Below the pieces are notes generated by a model. It had not been told where the DNA came from. It did not search any database and was given only the letters and a program-made list of their open reading frames with translations. Of a stretch of DNA of 64,000 nucleotides, positions 16,444 through 24,779 are shown piece by piece. The stretch is from assembly GCA_020633205.1 (NCBI GenBank), contig JACKEB010000025.1, positions 1 to 64,000 of the forward strand, written 5' to 3'. This DNA comes from Polyangiaceae bacterium (GTDB lineage: Bacteria; Myxococcota_A; Polyangia; Polyangiales; Polyangiaceae). Every line of letters starts with the position of its first letter. Position 1 is the stretch's first letter. A program made the position numbers and the translations under genes.

Positions 16444-17898
16444 CTAGGGCATTGTCTGTCGCGTTGGGAAGTACAGCGAGTTTTCGTGGCGCACCAGCAG
16501 CGCAAAGTCGCCACTGCTGTCGACCTCCAGCGCGTCGAGCTGGGGACACGGCCAGAGCGCCGTCTCGCCCGGGTTGTTGCCAGGATCCGCTGTCAGCTGC
16601 GTGCCCAGCTCGCGGTCACAGATCCCCCCAACGACCAAGCTGTCGGTGAACGCGTAGCGGCTCGAGTCCTTCTCGTCGGGGAGCGAAAGCTTGGGGCTAC
16701 CGTTTGGAGTGAGCAGCGCTGTGTAGCACAGGTAGTCCGTGCTGCTCAGGCCCCAGGGGTCTACGTCACTGCCGCAATAACGCAGCACCGTGCCACGACC
16801 CCGGTCAGAGAAGTCGAGGCTCGTGATGTAGTCATCCATGCTGATTCCGCACGCAAACGAACCGCCGAAGCTCGTGTCGCTTGGCCCAAGCTTCTGACAC
16901 ATCGGGCGTTCCATGTCGTCGAGCAGCGTGCCGCTGTCCACGGAGTGCGCGATCCACAAGGTTCCGTCGCTGGTCGCGCCGGCCGCGTGATCCGGTGCGC
17001 TGGGATCCGGATCTGCGATGGGACCCTTGTCGATGCTCCACGCACCAGCGCTCGGCCTCGCTCGGCTCCACTGGTCGTTCTCCGAGAACCACACCACCGC
17101 GCCGCTCGCACCGCCCGCCAGTACGAAGCTCTCGCTGACCGTTACCCCGGTCGCGTTCGCGACGAGCCCCCCATTGCCATCGGGATCTAGCTGAAGGATT
17201 TCTGGGGGGGAGGTGTCACTGAGCGCGAAGCCGACGACCTCGAGCGTTTCCCCAAGGTAAAGACGCAAGGTCTCTTTCCGGTAGCCGCTCACGGCGATGT
17301 TTGCGTCAGAGTGAGCGCTCGCGCTGAAGCGACTCAGCGTGGGCGGTGTGGTGTCGATGACTACCGCGAGTTCTCCGCTGCCGGTCGCGACGCTGCTGAC
17401 AACGCTCGCTCCGGGCGCGATCGGGTAGGGTGTACCAGGGGACCAAGTGGGCTGAAAGTCCCCCGCCAGCGCCGCGCCTTGAGGCGTTTCGATGGCGACG
17501 GCGCCCTCCGCCGGAAACGCGAAGCGGAAGCTCACTTGGTCCTCCGTCCAGCTGTGCACGAAGTCTGAGTCGGTCGGAGTGAGCACGACCTCTCCGCCAC
17601 CGCCCAACACGAGCTGCACGTCGCTGCGCGCGCTGCTGCCGAGGTTGCTTCCGGTAATGGTCACCACACTGCCGTACTCACCCGAAGTCGGAGACATGCC
17701 GCTCGCTGCTGGTGGATCGAAGCCGCTCCCGCCGCTCCCGCCGGCGCCGCTCCCGCCGGCGCCGCTTCCACCGCTGCCACCTCGCGCTCCCTGTCCGAAG
17801 TGAACTTGCGTCGTTGGTCCCCGGTCATCGCCAGTGTTCAGGCAAGCCTGAGCGCACAGCGCCGCGGCGAGCAGGGTTAGCAGAGTTGCGCGCTTCAT
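16444..17898 (-). CDS. lipoprotein with IPT/TIG-like domain
   Basis: A 484-aa lipoprotein: signal peptide ending in ALCAQAC, a short G-G-S-G linker, an IPT/TIG-type immunoglobulin-like domain (about 55-145, starting SGMSPTSGEYGSVVTITGSNLG), then a long beta-rich region with no family I recognise that may be a propeller. The ATG overlaps the stop codon of the gene before it (ATGA), which fixes the start. Third gene of a coupled envelope operon with the small lipoprotein and the beta-barrel protein. Confidence 0.8.
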   Translation of the reverse strand: MKRATLLTLLAAALCAQACLNTGDDRGPTTQVHFGQGARGGSGGSGAGGSGAGGSGGSGFDPPAASGMSPTSGEYGSVVTITGSNLGSSARSDVQLVLGGGGEVVLTPTDSDFVHSWTEDQVSFRFAFPAEGAVAIETPQGAALAGDFQPTWSPGTPYPIAPGASVVSSVATGSGELAVVIDTTPPTLSRFSASAHSDANIAVSGYRKETLRLYLGETLEVVGFALSDTSPPEILQLDPDGNGGLVANATGVTVSESFVLAGGASGAVVWFSENDQWSRARPSAGAWSIDKGPIADPDPSAPDHAAGATSDGTLWIAHSVDSGTLLDDMERPMCQKLGPSDTSFGGSFACGISMDDYITSLDFSDRGRGTVLRYCGSDVDPWGLSSTDYLCYTALLTPNGSPKLSLPDEKDSSRYAFTDSLVVGGICDRELGTQLTADPGNNPGETALWPCPQLDALEVDSSGDFALLVRHENSLYFPTRQTMP

Positions 17899-18293
17899 TC
17901 GGAGCACCCCGACTTGATCAAGACCTCGAACGTCTGGCCATTCTGTGCGACCACGTCGAGGCTCTCGGCGTAGCCGCCTTCCAGCTCCTCGGCGCTCAGC
18001 ACGCGACGCAGCGCGCCCGCGTCTTGAACGCCGCGGAAGCTGATCTCCACGTCCGTTGAGCTGGCGAACACCCGCGCCTGGAATTGACCATCGAAGTCGA
18101 CGTTGTTCAGTTCGTGACTACCGCGCAGGATGGGTAGTGTCGTGCACTTGCCCTGGGTGCTCTCTCCGGCCACGTTCGTCGCGCTGAGCGTTACGCTGGC
18201 GTAGCTGAGGCCCGTCGCGTCAATCGTGCACGCTGAAACAAGCGCGCCCAGCGCGAAGAGCGCCGTGCGCCCCAACCAGGTGAGGCGATTCAT
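17895..18293 (-). CDS. small putative lipoprotein
   Basis: A 132-aa exported protein. The signal peptide MNRLTWLGRTALFALGALVSAC ends in a lipobox with Cys22. The mature part is beta-rich with two further cysteines (TQGKCTT and IKSGCSE) that could pair. No family recognised. It starts inside the stop codon of the beta-barrel gene and its own stop overlaps the next start (ATGA both times), so the three proteins are probably made in fixed ratio and may form one envelope complex. Confidence 0.75.
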   Translation of the reverse strand: MNRLTWLGRTALFALGALVSACTIDATGLSYASVTLSATNVAGESTQGKCTTLPILRGSHELNNVDFDGQFQARVFASSTDVEISFRGVQDAGALRRVLSAEELEGGYAESLDVVAQNGQTFEVLIKSGCSE

Positions 18294-19222
18294 GGGCGCA
18301 CCACCATGCGAATGCCGAGGGTGATCCAGGTGTGCCACGCAGGATCATCCACTGGACCCGAGTGCACTTCGTAGCCGTTCACCTCGGTCGTCGTCTTCTG
18401 GAAGCGCGTGGCGGCGACCTCTACGACCGGACCAAAGCCAACGCTGGCTCGATAGTCCGCGCCGAAGCTCAGCTTGGCGTAGGTGGTACCGGTGCTGGTG
18501 TTCGTCTCCTCACGGTTTTGTGGGCGGTCGTCGATGGTCTGGATGACACTCTCGATGCCCAGGCCGTAGCCGAGCCACGGGTTCCAGCGGGCCGCTGGTT
18601 CGAACGAGTACACGCCCTCGACTCCGAGCCGAATCGTCAGCACGGAACAGGAGACGTCGTTCTCGAGGTTGGTGTCCTTGTCGTCACACGCGTCTTCGAC
18701 CTTCGGGTCGCTCCCTTCGCTGCCAAAACCAAACTGCAGGTAGCCCCCGACGTACCACTCTTCGGCGACTTTGGCGCCGAGCCCGAATAGAAGTGGCAAC
18801 TGCCAGGCGTAGCGTGCTCCAAGGCTGTCTCCTGGCTCACCGGTTGCATCTCCGTACGGAAAGCTAAGCCCTAGGCCAAAGGACAACTGAAAGCCGGTCG
18901 AGGCGGGGGGCGCATCGAAGCTGTGCCGCCGGCGAGGCGGCGGTTCTGGTGGAGGCGGCTCCGCGACGTGCACTTCACTAGTAGGCGGCGGTGGCGGGGG
19001 CGCGCCTTGCACCACCGGGGCGGGCGCACCGGGGGTCGCTGTGGGTGCTTGCTGCGGAGCATTGCCGGGCGGAACTTCTACCGCTAGCGCGAGCGCGGGA
19101 GTCAGCAGCACGGCAACCCCCGCCGTCCAAGACAACGCTTGCATGGGCCACAGTCTCTCATCTTCGGCCTTGCGACGAAAATGTTCCTTGCCGACGCATG
19201 CGTCGAACTCCGACTTACCCAT
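18290..19222 (-). CDS. outer-membrane beta-barrel-like protein
   Basis: A 310-aa protein. GAGGAGG lies 5 nt before the ATG at 19222, the best Shine-Dalgarno of the region, so I keep this start although it gives the signal peptide a long charged N-region (26 residues before MQALSWTAGVAVLLTPALALA). A Pro-rich linker (about 60-100) precedes a C-terminal half of alternating beta strands rich in Gly and aromatic residues, of the OmpA/porin-like barrel kind. First gene of the coupled operon with two lipoproteins. Its function (porin, anchor or secretion aid) is not evident. Confidence 0.75.
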   Translation of the reverse strand: MGKSEFDACVGKEHFRRKAEDERLWPMQALSWTAGVAVLLTPALALAVEVPPGNAPQQAPTATPGAPAPVVQGAPPPPPPTSEVHVAEPPPPEPPPRRRHSFDAPPASTGFQLSFGLGLSFPYGDATGEPGDSLGARYAWQLPLLFGLGAKVAEEWYVGGYLQFGFGSEGSDPKVEDACDDKDTNLENDVSCSVLTIRLGVEGVYSFEPAARWNPWLGYGLGIESVIQTIDDRPQNREETNTSTGTTYAKLSFGADYRASVGFGPVVEVAATRFQKTTTEVNGYEVHSGPVDDPAWHTWITLGIRMVVRP

Positions 19223-19563
19223 GGTCCCTCCTCTGTGACGATGCCCACGGGCGAGCTTGCAACGAGTGTTCCGAAGAGTTACCTCGCAGAAACGTTGTGC
19301 GTCTTGAGCCTACAGAGCTTGTGCAGGAATCCGCGCGTCGCGCACGCAAAGAGCGAATAGGGGCAAGGATCGATGCTAGCCCTCGCTAGCCGCCGCGTCT
19401 GAACTGCAGCGCCCGAGCGGGCAAGCCTGTCCCGAAGTGCGTAGGCAGCCGGGCAGCTTGCGAACAGCCGTTTGCTGTGTGCGTCTCGACTCCCCCGTCG
19501 CACTTCACAGTGTCGACGCAACGTCACGACGTCTGCCGAGTGTCGGCGAATCCAAGTCTTGGC
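19223..19563. other. gene-free divergent region
   Basis: 341 bases between the beta-barrel operon and the promoter of the ABC-F gene. I find no convincing gene. The only marked feature is GCTAGC, repeated about 10 bp apart near 19376-19391. The promoter of the minus-strand operon should lie here but I cannot point to it. Confidence 0.5.
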
Positions 19564-19592
19564 TTGCAGAGGTCAAGCGCTGTCGCCATACT
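19564..19592 (+). promoter_or_regulatory. sigma-70-type promoter for the ABC-F leader
   Basis: TTGCAG at 19564-19569 and CATACT at 19587-19592 with an optimal 17-bp spacer. Transcription would start near 19599, giving a leader of about 244 nt before the GTG at 19843. Confidence 0.55.
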
Positions 19593-19598
19593 CTGCTC

Positions 19599-19842
19599 GT
19601 CCAATGAAGTACTGAGCTGCCCGCTGTTTTGGTTCCGGTGCGCTGAACGCCTTGTTTCTAGCTGCGTTTGGGCTCCGCGATGCTGACCAAGCTGCGGATC
19701 GTCTGGCTCGAGTTCGTGCTGACCTCTTGAAGGGGTCAGCTTGGTGGCGGCTTCACGACGCTCCAAACGTGCGCTGACAGACCTTTCGCCGCATTGTCGC
19801 GTGGAAAGCGCTGCGCTTCCTCCACGCGGGAGGCCTTTGCGT
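19599..19842 (+). promoter_or_regulatory. structured 5' leader of the ABC-F gene
   Basis: Three mutually exclusive pairings are visible. GCTGACC at 19682-19688 and again at 19718-19724 can each pair with GGTCAGC at 19734-19740; ACCAAGCTG at 19686-19694 can pair with CAGCTTGGT at 19737-19745. A further strong hairpin (GCGTGG/CCACGC plus AAGCG/CGCTT, 19799-19827) ends directly before the GGGAGG Shine-Dalgarno at 19828-19833. A 16-codon open frame (19680-19730) ends within the first structures. This looks like translation-coupled attenuation, known for several antibiotic-resistance ABC-F genes; it is inference here. Confidence 0.45.
19680..19730 (+). CDS. candidate leader peptide of the ABC-F gene
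   Basis: A 16-codon frame (MLTKLRIVWLEFVLTS) with an ATG but no clear Shine-Dalgarno. It spans the 5' arms of the alternative stems, and its TGA sits in the loop of the 19718/19740 stem, so a stalled ribosome would alter pairing. Short frames arise by chance in such DNA; this one is listed because of its position. Confidence 0.25.
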   Translation: MLTKLRIVWLEFVLTS

Positions 19843-21360
19843 GTGTTACGTCTGAAGAACGTCGGTTTTGGTTTCGCCGAGGGCGAGCTGCTGTTTGGTG
19901 GAATTGACGTCGAAATCTCCTCTGGGATCTGGGGAGTGGTTGGGCCGAACGGCGCGGGAAAGTCGACGCTGTTGCGGCTGCTAGGCGGACAGCTAGCTCC
20001 AAGCGTTGGCGTGCGTCAGGGGCCAGCGCCTGCTGACGTGGCGTTGTGCGGGCAACGAGTGGACGCTCCCGGAGGGGATGTCGAAGCGTTTGCAGCTGTT
20101 TACGATCGGGGTGCCCTGCGCTGGCTACAGCGCCTTGGGCTCGAGCCGGAGCAACTGACTCGCTGGGCTTCGCTTAGCCCAGGGGAGCGCCGTCGCTGGC
20201 AGCTCGCAGCGGCTCTGCACCGCGATCCAGCCTTGCTCCTGATCGATGAGCTGAGCAACCACATCGACGCGGAGAGTCGGTGGGCGATCGAGAGCGCGCT
20301 GCGCGGCTATCGCGGGACTGTGGTGATGGTTTCCCATGACCGTGAGTTACTCGATGAGCTGTGCTGCGCAGTGCTGTGGCTCGAAGGAGGATCGCTTCGT
20401 GAGTATCCTGGAGGATATACGAAGGCTGCGGAGCTGCGCGCGGCTGAGCGCTCAGCTCTTCAGGCGCAAAGGCACGAGCTCAGGTCTGCGCAGCACAAGC
20501 TGAAAGGCAGAGTCCAGCGTGAGCGCGAAGTCGCTCAACAGGCCGCGCGGGGGATCAGCGCGCGTACGCGAATGAAGGGGCCGAAGGACAACGACGCCCG
20601 GGGAGCCTTGCGCAAGGGACTCGCTGAACGCGCGGCAGCGACTCTATCTTCGCGGGTCTCGTCCAGCGGGACTCAACTCGAGCGCGTCAGCGAGGAGCTC
20701 GACAGGCTGCGGGTCGAGAAGGAACGCGGTCGCGCGCTCTTCGTCGACTACGAGGCAAGTCCGAAGGCGCGCCTCGTTTCATTGGTCGTGCCTCACATCG
20801 CGAGAGGTGAGCGTGTGATCGCTGAGGACGTCTCCCTGGTCGTGGAACGCGAGAGCCGCGTTTGGCTTTCAGGGCCCAATGGCAGCGGAAAATCGACACT
20901 GATCCAGGAGCTGCTCGTTGCTTGCTGCTTGCCTAGGGAGCGGGTCCTGTATGTTGCCCAAGACCTGGACGAGGCCGCGGCGATGGACAGCGCAGAGGCC
21001 GTCCGAGCGCTGCCGGCAGCGGAGCGGGGCCGCGTGTTCGAGTTGGTCGCCGCGCTGGGAACCAACCCAGAGCAACTCATCCGCACCGCGCGGCCGTCTC
21101 CCGGGGAGGCTCAGAAGCTGCAGATTGCGCTCGGGCTCTCACGCGGAGTGTGGCTGGTGATTCTGGACGAACCGACCAACCACCTCGACCTACCAAGCAT
21201 CGAGCGTCTCGAGGCTGCACTGGTTGGCTATCCCGGCGCTCTGCTGCTCGCCACCCACGACGCGCGGTTCGCCCGCGCGACGTGCGTCGAGTGCTGGGAG
21301 CTCGGCGGTGCGCGCATTGGGCGAAGTACATTGCCGCGTGGCATTGACGAAGGATCGTAA
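19843..21360 (+). CDS. ABC-F family ATPase
   Basis: A 505-aa protein with two ATP-binding cassettes and no membrane domain, the ABC-F layout (ribosome-associated, antibiotic target protection or translation factors). Cassette 1 has Walker A GPNGAGKST and LSPGERRR and the Walker B-like LLIDELSNH; cassette 2 has GPNGSGKST, PSPGEAQK and LVILDEPTNH, with the inter-domain linker of charged helices between. The second signature is PSPGE and the first LSPGE instead of LSGGE. Start: GTG at 19843 with GGGAGG 9 nt upstream and the family N-terminus LRLKNVGFGF; the frame is open to 19741, where GTG 19744 behind AAGGGG is an alternative. The closest functional subgroup cannot be told. Confidence 0.88.
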   Translation: MLRLKNVGFGFAEGELLFGGIDVEISSGIWGVVGPNGAGKSTLLRLLGGQLAPSVGVRQGPAPADVALCGQRVDAPGGDVEAFAAVYDRGALRWLQRLGLEPEQLTRWASLSPGERRRWQLAAALHRDPALLLIDELSNHIDAESRWAIESALRGYRGTVVMVSHDRELLDELCCAVLWLEGGSLREYPGGYTKAAELRAAERSALQAQRHELRSAQHKLKGRVQREREVAQQAARGISARTRMKGPKDNDARGALRKGLAERAAATLSSRVSSSGTQLERVSEELDRLRVEKERGRALFVDYEASPKARLVSLVVPHIARGERVIAEDVSLVVERESRVWLSGPNGSGKSTLIQELLVACCLPRERVLYVAQDLDEAAAMDSAEAVRALPAAERGRVFELVAALGTNPEQLIRTARPSPGEAQKLQIALGLSRGVWLVILDEPTNHLDLPSIERLEAALVGYPGALLLATHDARFARATCVECWELGGARIGRSTLPRGIDEGS

Positions 21361-21361
21361 G

Positions 21362-22207
21362 TTACTCCGCAGCCTCGCCGCGCCAGACTCCGCGCGCAGC
21401 AGTCTCTTTCGCGAAAGCGGAAAAGTCACGCGCTTGGCGGCCAAGCAAACGTTGCACGTCGGGGGTGGTCTGCGCGTTGCGTCCATCCAGTACGCGGTTG
21501 AACAGGGCGGCTAGCCACTCACCAAGATCCTTAGGGAAATATTCCGCCAGATCGCTCGCGTACTCTGCCACGCTCACCGCCTGGTAGCGGAGGGGCGTGC
21601 CCGAGGCGCTGCTGATTTCTCTCGCTGCATCCGCGAAGCCCAGCAGTCGCGGCCCCGTGAGTTCATAGGTGGCGGCGTCATGACCAGGTTGACTCAGTGC
21701 AACAATCGCGCAGTCTGCGATGTCACGCGTGTCGATGAAGGGCTCTCGCACTTCGCCGGCGGGCATACGCACCGTCCCTGAGAGCACTGCTGGGAGCAGC
21801 GCGCCGTCGCTGAAGTTTTGATTGAACCAGGAGCAGCGCAGAATGGTCCACGCCGCTCCAGACTCCCGGACAGCGCGCTCTGCTGGCTCGCACTCAGGTT
21901 CACCCCGCCCCGAGAGCAGCACGATGCGCCGCGTGCCCTGGGCCACGGCGATTCGCACCAGCTCGGCGATCTGTGGCGCGGCTGTGGGCAGCGCTAGGTC
22001 CGGCGCGTAGCTGATGTAGAGCTGCTCTGCGTTCCCGACGACTTCTGGCCAGTTGCTGGGTGCGTTCCAGTCGAATGCGGGGTCTCCTTGGCGAGAAGTT
22101 ACGCCGACGCTTTGCCCTATCGCTCTCAGCCCCTTCACCACCTCGGTTCCGGTCTTCCCGGTGCCACCAACCACCAGCGTCGTTACTTTGCGGAAATGCT
22201 GCGTCAT
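21362..22207 (-). CDS. NmrA-like NAD(P)-binding protein
   Basis: A 281-aa atypical short-chain dehydrogenase of the NmrA/SDR_a5 group: Rossmann motif GGTGKTG at residues 14-20 and no Tyr-x3-Lys active pair, as usual for the group, some of whose members sense NADP(H) or reduce quinones. AAAGGAA precedes the ATG at 22207. It ends one base from the convergent ABC-F gene and is divergent from a LysR regulator that probably controls it. Confidence 0.88.
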   Translation of the reverse strand: MTQHFRKVTTLVVGGTGKTGTEVVKGLRAIGQSVGVTSRQGDPAFDWNAPSNWPEVVGNAEQLYISYAPDLALPTAAPQIAELVRIAVAQGTRRIVLLSGRGEPECEPAERAVRESGAAWTILRCSWFNQNFSDGALLPAVLSGTVRMPAGEVREPFIDTRDIADCAIVALSQPGHDAATYELTGPRLLGFADAAREISSASGTPLRYQAVSVAEYASDLAEYFPKDLGEWLAALFNRVLDGRNAQTTPDVQRLLGRQARDFSAFAKETAARGVWRGEAAE

Positions 22208-22300
22208 GTCGAGTTCCTTTCAACGGGCAGTTCGTGTGTCGCCCAACCCGACTATGGTTGCTGCTTGTGCATGAGCCAAATGGCGTGCTCTCATGTGGTC

Positions 22301-23260
22301 ATGAACGGGATTCATGCCCTGGCGGGAGTTGATCTCAACCTCTTCGTGGCGTTTCGCGCGCTAGCCAAGGAGCGCAGCGTGACTCGCGCGGCGGCGCAGC
22401 TTGGGGTCACGCAATCTGCCATGAGTCACACGCTGCGTCGCCTGCGCGACTTGGCCGGGGACCCGCTACTGGTGAAAGGAGCCGCGGGCATGGAGCTCAC
22501 GCCCCGCGCAGAGACGCTGCTGGTTCCCGTTGAGAGCGCACTCCTGCTCCTCGAGCGTGGGCTCTCGGAACCTCGGTTCGTGCCGGGGAGGACTCGGCGC
22601 AGGTTTCGCCTCGCGACTCCTGATCTGTTCGATGCCCTCGCCATCCCTGCGTTGCTCGAGCGGGTTAGGGGGGAGGCCCCGCAGGTTTCGGTTCAAGTGA
22701 TTCCGGTGCAAACACCGCAGCTCTCGCAGCGCTTGGAGACCGGCGAAGTGGATGTCGCTGTGATGCCGCGGGCAGAGACACTGCTAGCCAGCGACTCGCA
22801 GTCCGGGTTGATGCGGCGGACGCTGTTTCGCGACGGTTACGCATGCTTTATCCGTAGGGATCATCCAGTGGTGGCGGGACGTACTCGTCCGAAGCTCACG
22901 CTCGACCGCTACCTTTCGGTGTCCCACGCGTTGATCACACCCAGCGGCGAGGGCCCCGGTGTCATGGACCTCGCGCTGGAGGAGCGCGGCCTCGAACGTC
23001 ACGTGGCCTTGCGCTTGCCCACGTTTCACACCGCCCTCGGCATCGTGGAGCAGACAGACTTGATCCTCACCGCGCCGAGTGCGCTGGCCACGCTCTGCGG
23101 GCCGCGGCTATTGGTGTTGCCAACGCCGCTGACATTGCCTGAGCACAGCGTGGACTTGCTCTGGCACTCGCGGTTCTCCGCTGATGCTGCGAGTTCTTGG
23201 TTCCGGGAGCGAGTGGGTGAGGTTGCGGCAGGGATCCAGCGGAAGATCACCCGTCGCTAG
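22301..23260 (+). CDS. LysR-family transcriptional regulator
   Basis: A 319-aa regulator: N-terminal winged helix (about 8-66, VDLNLFVAFRALAKERSVTRAAAQLGVTQSAMSHTLRRLRD) and a periplasmic-binding-protein-like effector domain. The NodD/NahR-like form VDLNL at the start is evident. ATGs at 22271, 22280 and 22301 are all in frame; the last gives the usual distance to the helix-turn-helix, and none has a clear Shine-Dalgarno. Divergent from the NmrA-like gene, the standard LysR arrangement. Confidence 0.88.
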   Translation: MNGIHALAGVDLNLFVAFRALAKERSVTRAAAQLGVTQSAMSHTLRRLRDLAGDPLLVKGAAGMELTPRAETLLVPVESALLLLERGLSEPRFVPGRTRRRFRLATPDLFDALAIPALLERVRGEAPQVSVQVIPVQTPQLSQRLETGEVDVAVMPRAETLLASDSQSGLMRRTLFRDGYACFIRRDHPVVAGRTRPKLTLDRYLSVSHALITPSGEGPGVMDLALEERGLERHVALRLPTFHTALGIVEQTDLILTAPSALATLCGPRLLVLPTPLTLPEHSVDLLWHSRFSADAASSWFRERVGEVAAGIQRKITRR

Positions 23261-23283
23261 GCGACGCTTCTGCACGCGCCAAG

Positions 23284-23325
23284 ACATGTCGAGTATAGCG
23301 ACATGTTGTGTCGAATATATCGTCC
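23284..23325. promoter_or_regulatory. tandem operator upstream of nhaA
   Basis: Copy 1 at 23287-23303 reads TGTCGAGTATAGCGACA and is the core of a longer inverted repeat, ACATGTCG (23284-23291) and CGACATGT (23299-23306). Copy 2 at 23309-23325 reads TGTCGAATATATCGTCC. The copies are exactly 22 bp apart, two helical turns, so two dimers would bind on the same face. The regulator is unknown. Confidence 0.6.
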
Positions 23326-23380
23326 TTGCCTACATGTGGGCTGCGCCCTAGGTTTTGATGCGGGGGGCGGAGAGGACGAG

Positions 23381-24613
23381 ATGAAGAAACTCCTAGGTGG
23401 CTTGTTGTTGGTGGGCGCGACTCTCGCGGCGCTTGTGTTCGAGAACACGGCGTTGCGCGAGACGTATCAAAGCCTGCTCCAGGCCAAGTTGGGAGTTGGG
23501 GCGGGAGCGTGGAGCCTAGAGAAGCCTGCGCTGTTGTGGATCAACGACGGCCTGATGGCGGTCTTCTTCCTGCTCATCGCCCTTGAGATCAAACACGAGG
23601 CGAAGGCCGGTCAGCTGAGGCAGCTGTCCCAGGTCCTCTTGCCAGCGCTTGCTGCCGTGGGCGGTATCGCCGTGCCGGCGCTGATCTACCTGGGGGTTAC
23701 CCGAGGCACGCCGGGCGCCGAGAGCGGATGGGCGATCCCCAGCGCAACGGACATCGCGTTCTCCCTCGCGGTGCTCGGTATGTTCGGCTCTCGAGTGCCG
23801 CGCTCACTGACGACATTCTTGATGACCCTTGCGGTGTTCGACGACATCGCCGCGATCCTGATCATCGCGCTCTTTTACTCTGCGAAGCTGAACCTGGGCG
23901 CGTTGGCGCTCGCCGGGCTCTTCACGGGCGCGCTCGTCTTGCTCAATCGCGGGGGTGTGCGCCGGCTGTGGCCCTACTTGGCCGTGGGGCTGATGCTGTG
24001 GGTTGCCGTCCTGAAGTCAGGGATCCACGCGACCATCGCTGGCGTCATAGTCGGCCTATTGATTCCGTACGGAGCGGTTGGTGACGGCGCCGTCGGCAGC
24101 TCGGAGCGTTCCCCGGTGAAGACGCTGGAGCACGCGCTGCACCCATGGGTCATGCTCGGTGTGCTGCCCATCTTTGCCTTCGCGAATGCTGGGGTGTCGT
24201 TCCGAGGGGTGTCCCTCGAAGGTCTAGCGACGCCAACGGCATTGGGAGTTGGACTAGGCTTGGCAGTTGGAAAGGTGGTCGGGATCTTTCCGATCTGCTG
24301 GCTCGCGTTACGTAGGGGTTGGGTTCCGAAGCTGGAAGGGGCGGGGACGGGCGGCTTGCTTGGCGTGAGCCTGCTCGCTGGCATCGGCTTCACGATGAGC
24401 ATCTTCATCGGTAGCCTGGCGTTCGGCGCAAACCCTGCGCACCTCGAATCCATGCGTGTGGGTGTCATCGCCGGTTCGCTGCTATCTGCGCTGGTTGGCG
24501 CCGGTCTGCTTACATTCGCGCTGCCGCGCGGCAAAGAAGCACGCGATAAAGGCGCGGCGCCGGATGGCTTGGGAAACGGAGGTGGGGATCGCGCCGGCGC
24601 AGCGCCTGCCTGA
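23381..24613 (+). CDS. nhaA: Na+/H+ antiporter NhaA
   Basis: A 410-aa inner-membrane antiporter of the NhaA family that exports Na+ or Li+ in exchange for protons. The ion-binding aspartate pair is Asp154-Asp155 in AVFDDIAAIL, with the supporting PSATDIAFSLA (Asp124) and the NDGLMAVFFLLIALEIKHE segment near 55-74. Eleven to twelve hydrophobic helices fit the family; the length is normal. GAGAGG lies 6 nt before the ATG. It has its own promoter region with a tandem operator. The C-terminal tail after about residue 385 is hydrophilic and Gly-rich. Confidence 0.93.
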   Translation: MKKLLGGLLLVGATLAALVFENTALRETYQSLLQAKLGVGAGAWSLEKPALLWINDGLMAVFFLLIALEIKHEAKAGQLRQLSQVLLPALAAVGGIAVPALIYLGVTRGTPGAESGWAIPSATDIAFSLAVLGMFGSRVPRSLTTFLMTLAVFDDIAAILIIALFYSAKLNLGALALAGLFTGALVLLNRGGVRRLWPYLAVGLMLWVAVLKSGIHATIAGVIVGLLIPYGAVGDGAVGSSERSPVKTLEHALHPWVMLGVLPIFAFANAGVSFRGVSLEGLATPTALGVGLGLAVGKVVGIFPICWLALRRGWVPKLEGAGTGGLLGVSLLAGIGFTMSIFIGSLAFGANPAHLESMRVGVIAGSLLSALVGAGLLTFALPRGKEARDKGAAPDGLGNGGGDRAGAAPA

Positions 24614-24643
24614 GGTGTCGACAAGCGACGCCCCTGTCGCATC

Positions 24644-24676
24644 TTGAGACGGCTACCTGCGGTTTGAGACGGCTAC
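24644..24676. repeat. 13-bp direct repeat upstream of the hybrid kinase
   Basis: TTGAGACGGCTAC at 24644-24656 and again, without mismatch, at 24664-24676, 20 bp apart. The position, 104 bp before the hybrid kinase gene and right after nhaA, suits a binding site for an activator or repressor. Confidence 0.5.
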
Positions 24677-24779
24677 ACGGCGTTCGCCAAGCTTGGGAGA
24701 ACCTGCAGCTTTTGTAGCCTAGGAATTGCTTCGGAGGGAATCGCGACCCTCGCGCTGGTGTGGCAGAATCAGAGCTGTC

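Noticed and set aside
15985..17190. 401-codon plus-strand frame opposite the sigma factor and lipoprotein genes
   Set aside because: Antisense shadow of two genes with clear domains; no start signal or recognisable domain. Similar long shadows at 5376-6356, 6828-7808, 27055-27900 and 50575-51570 are rejected for the same reason.
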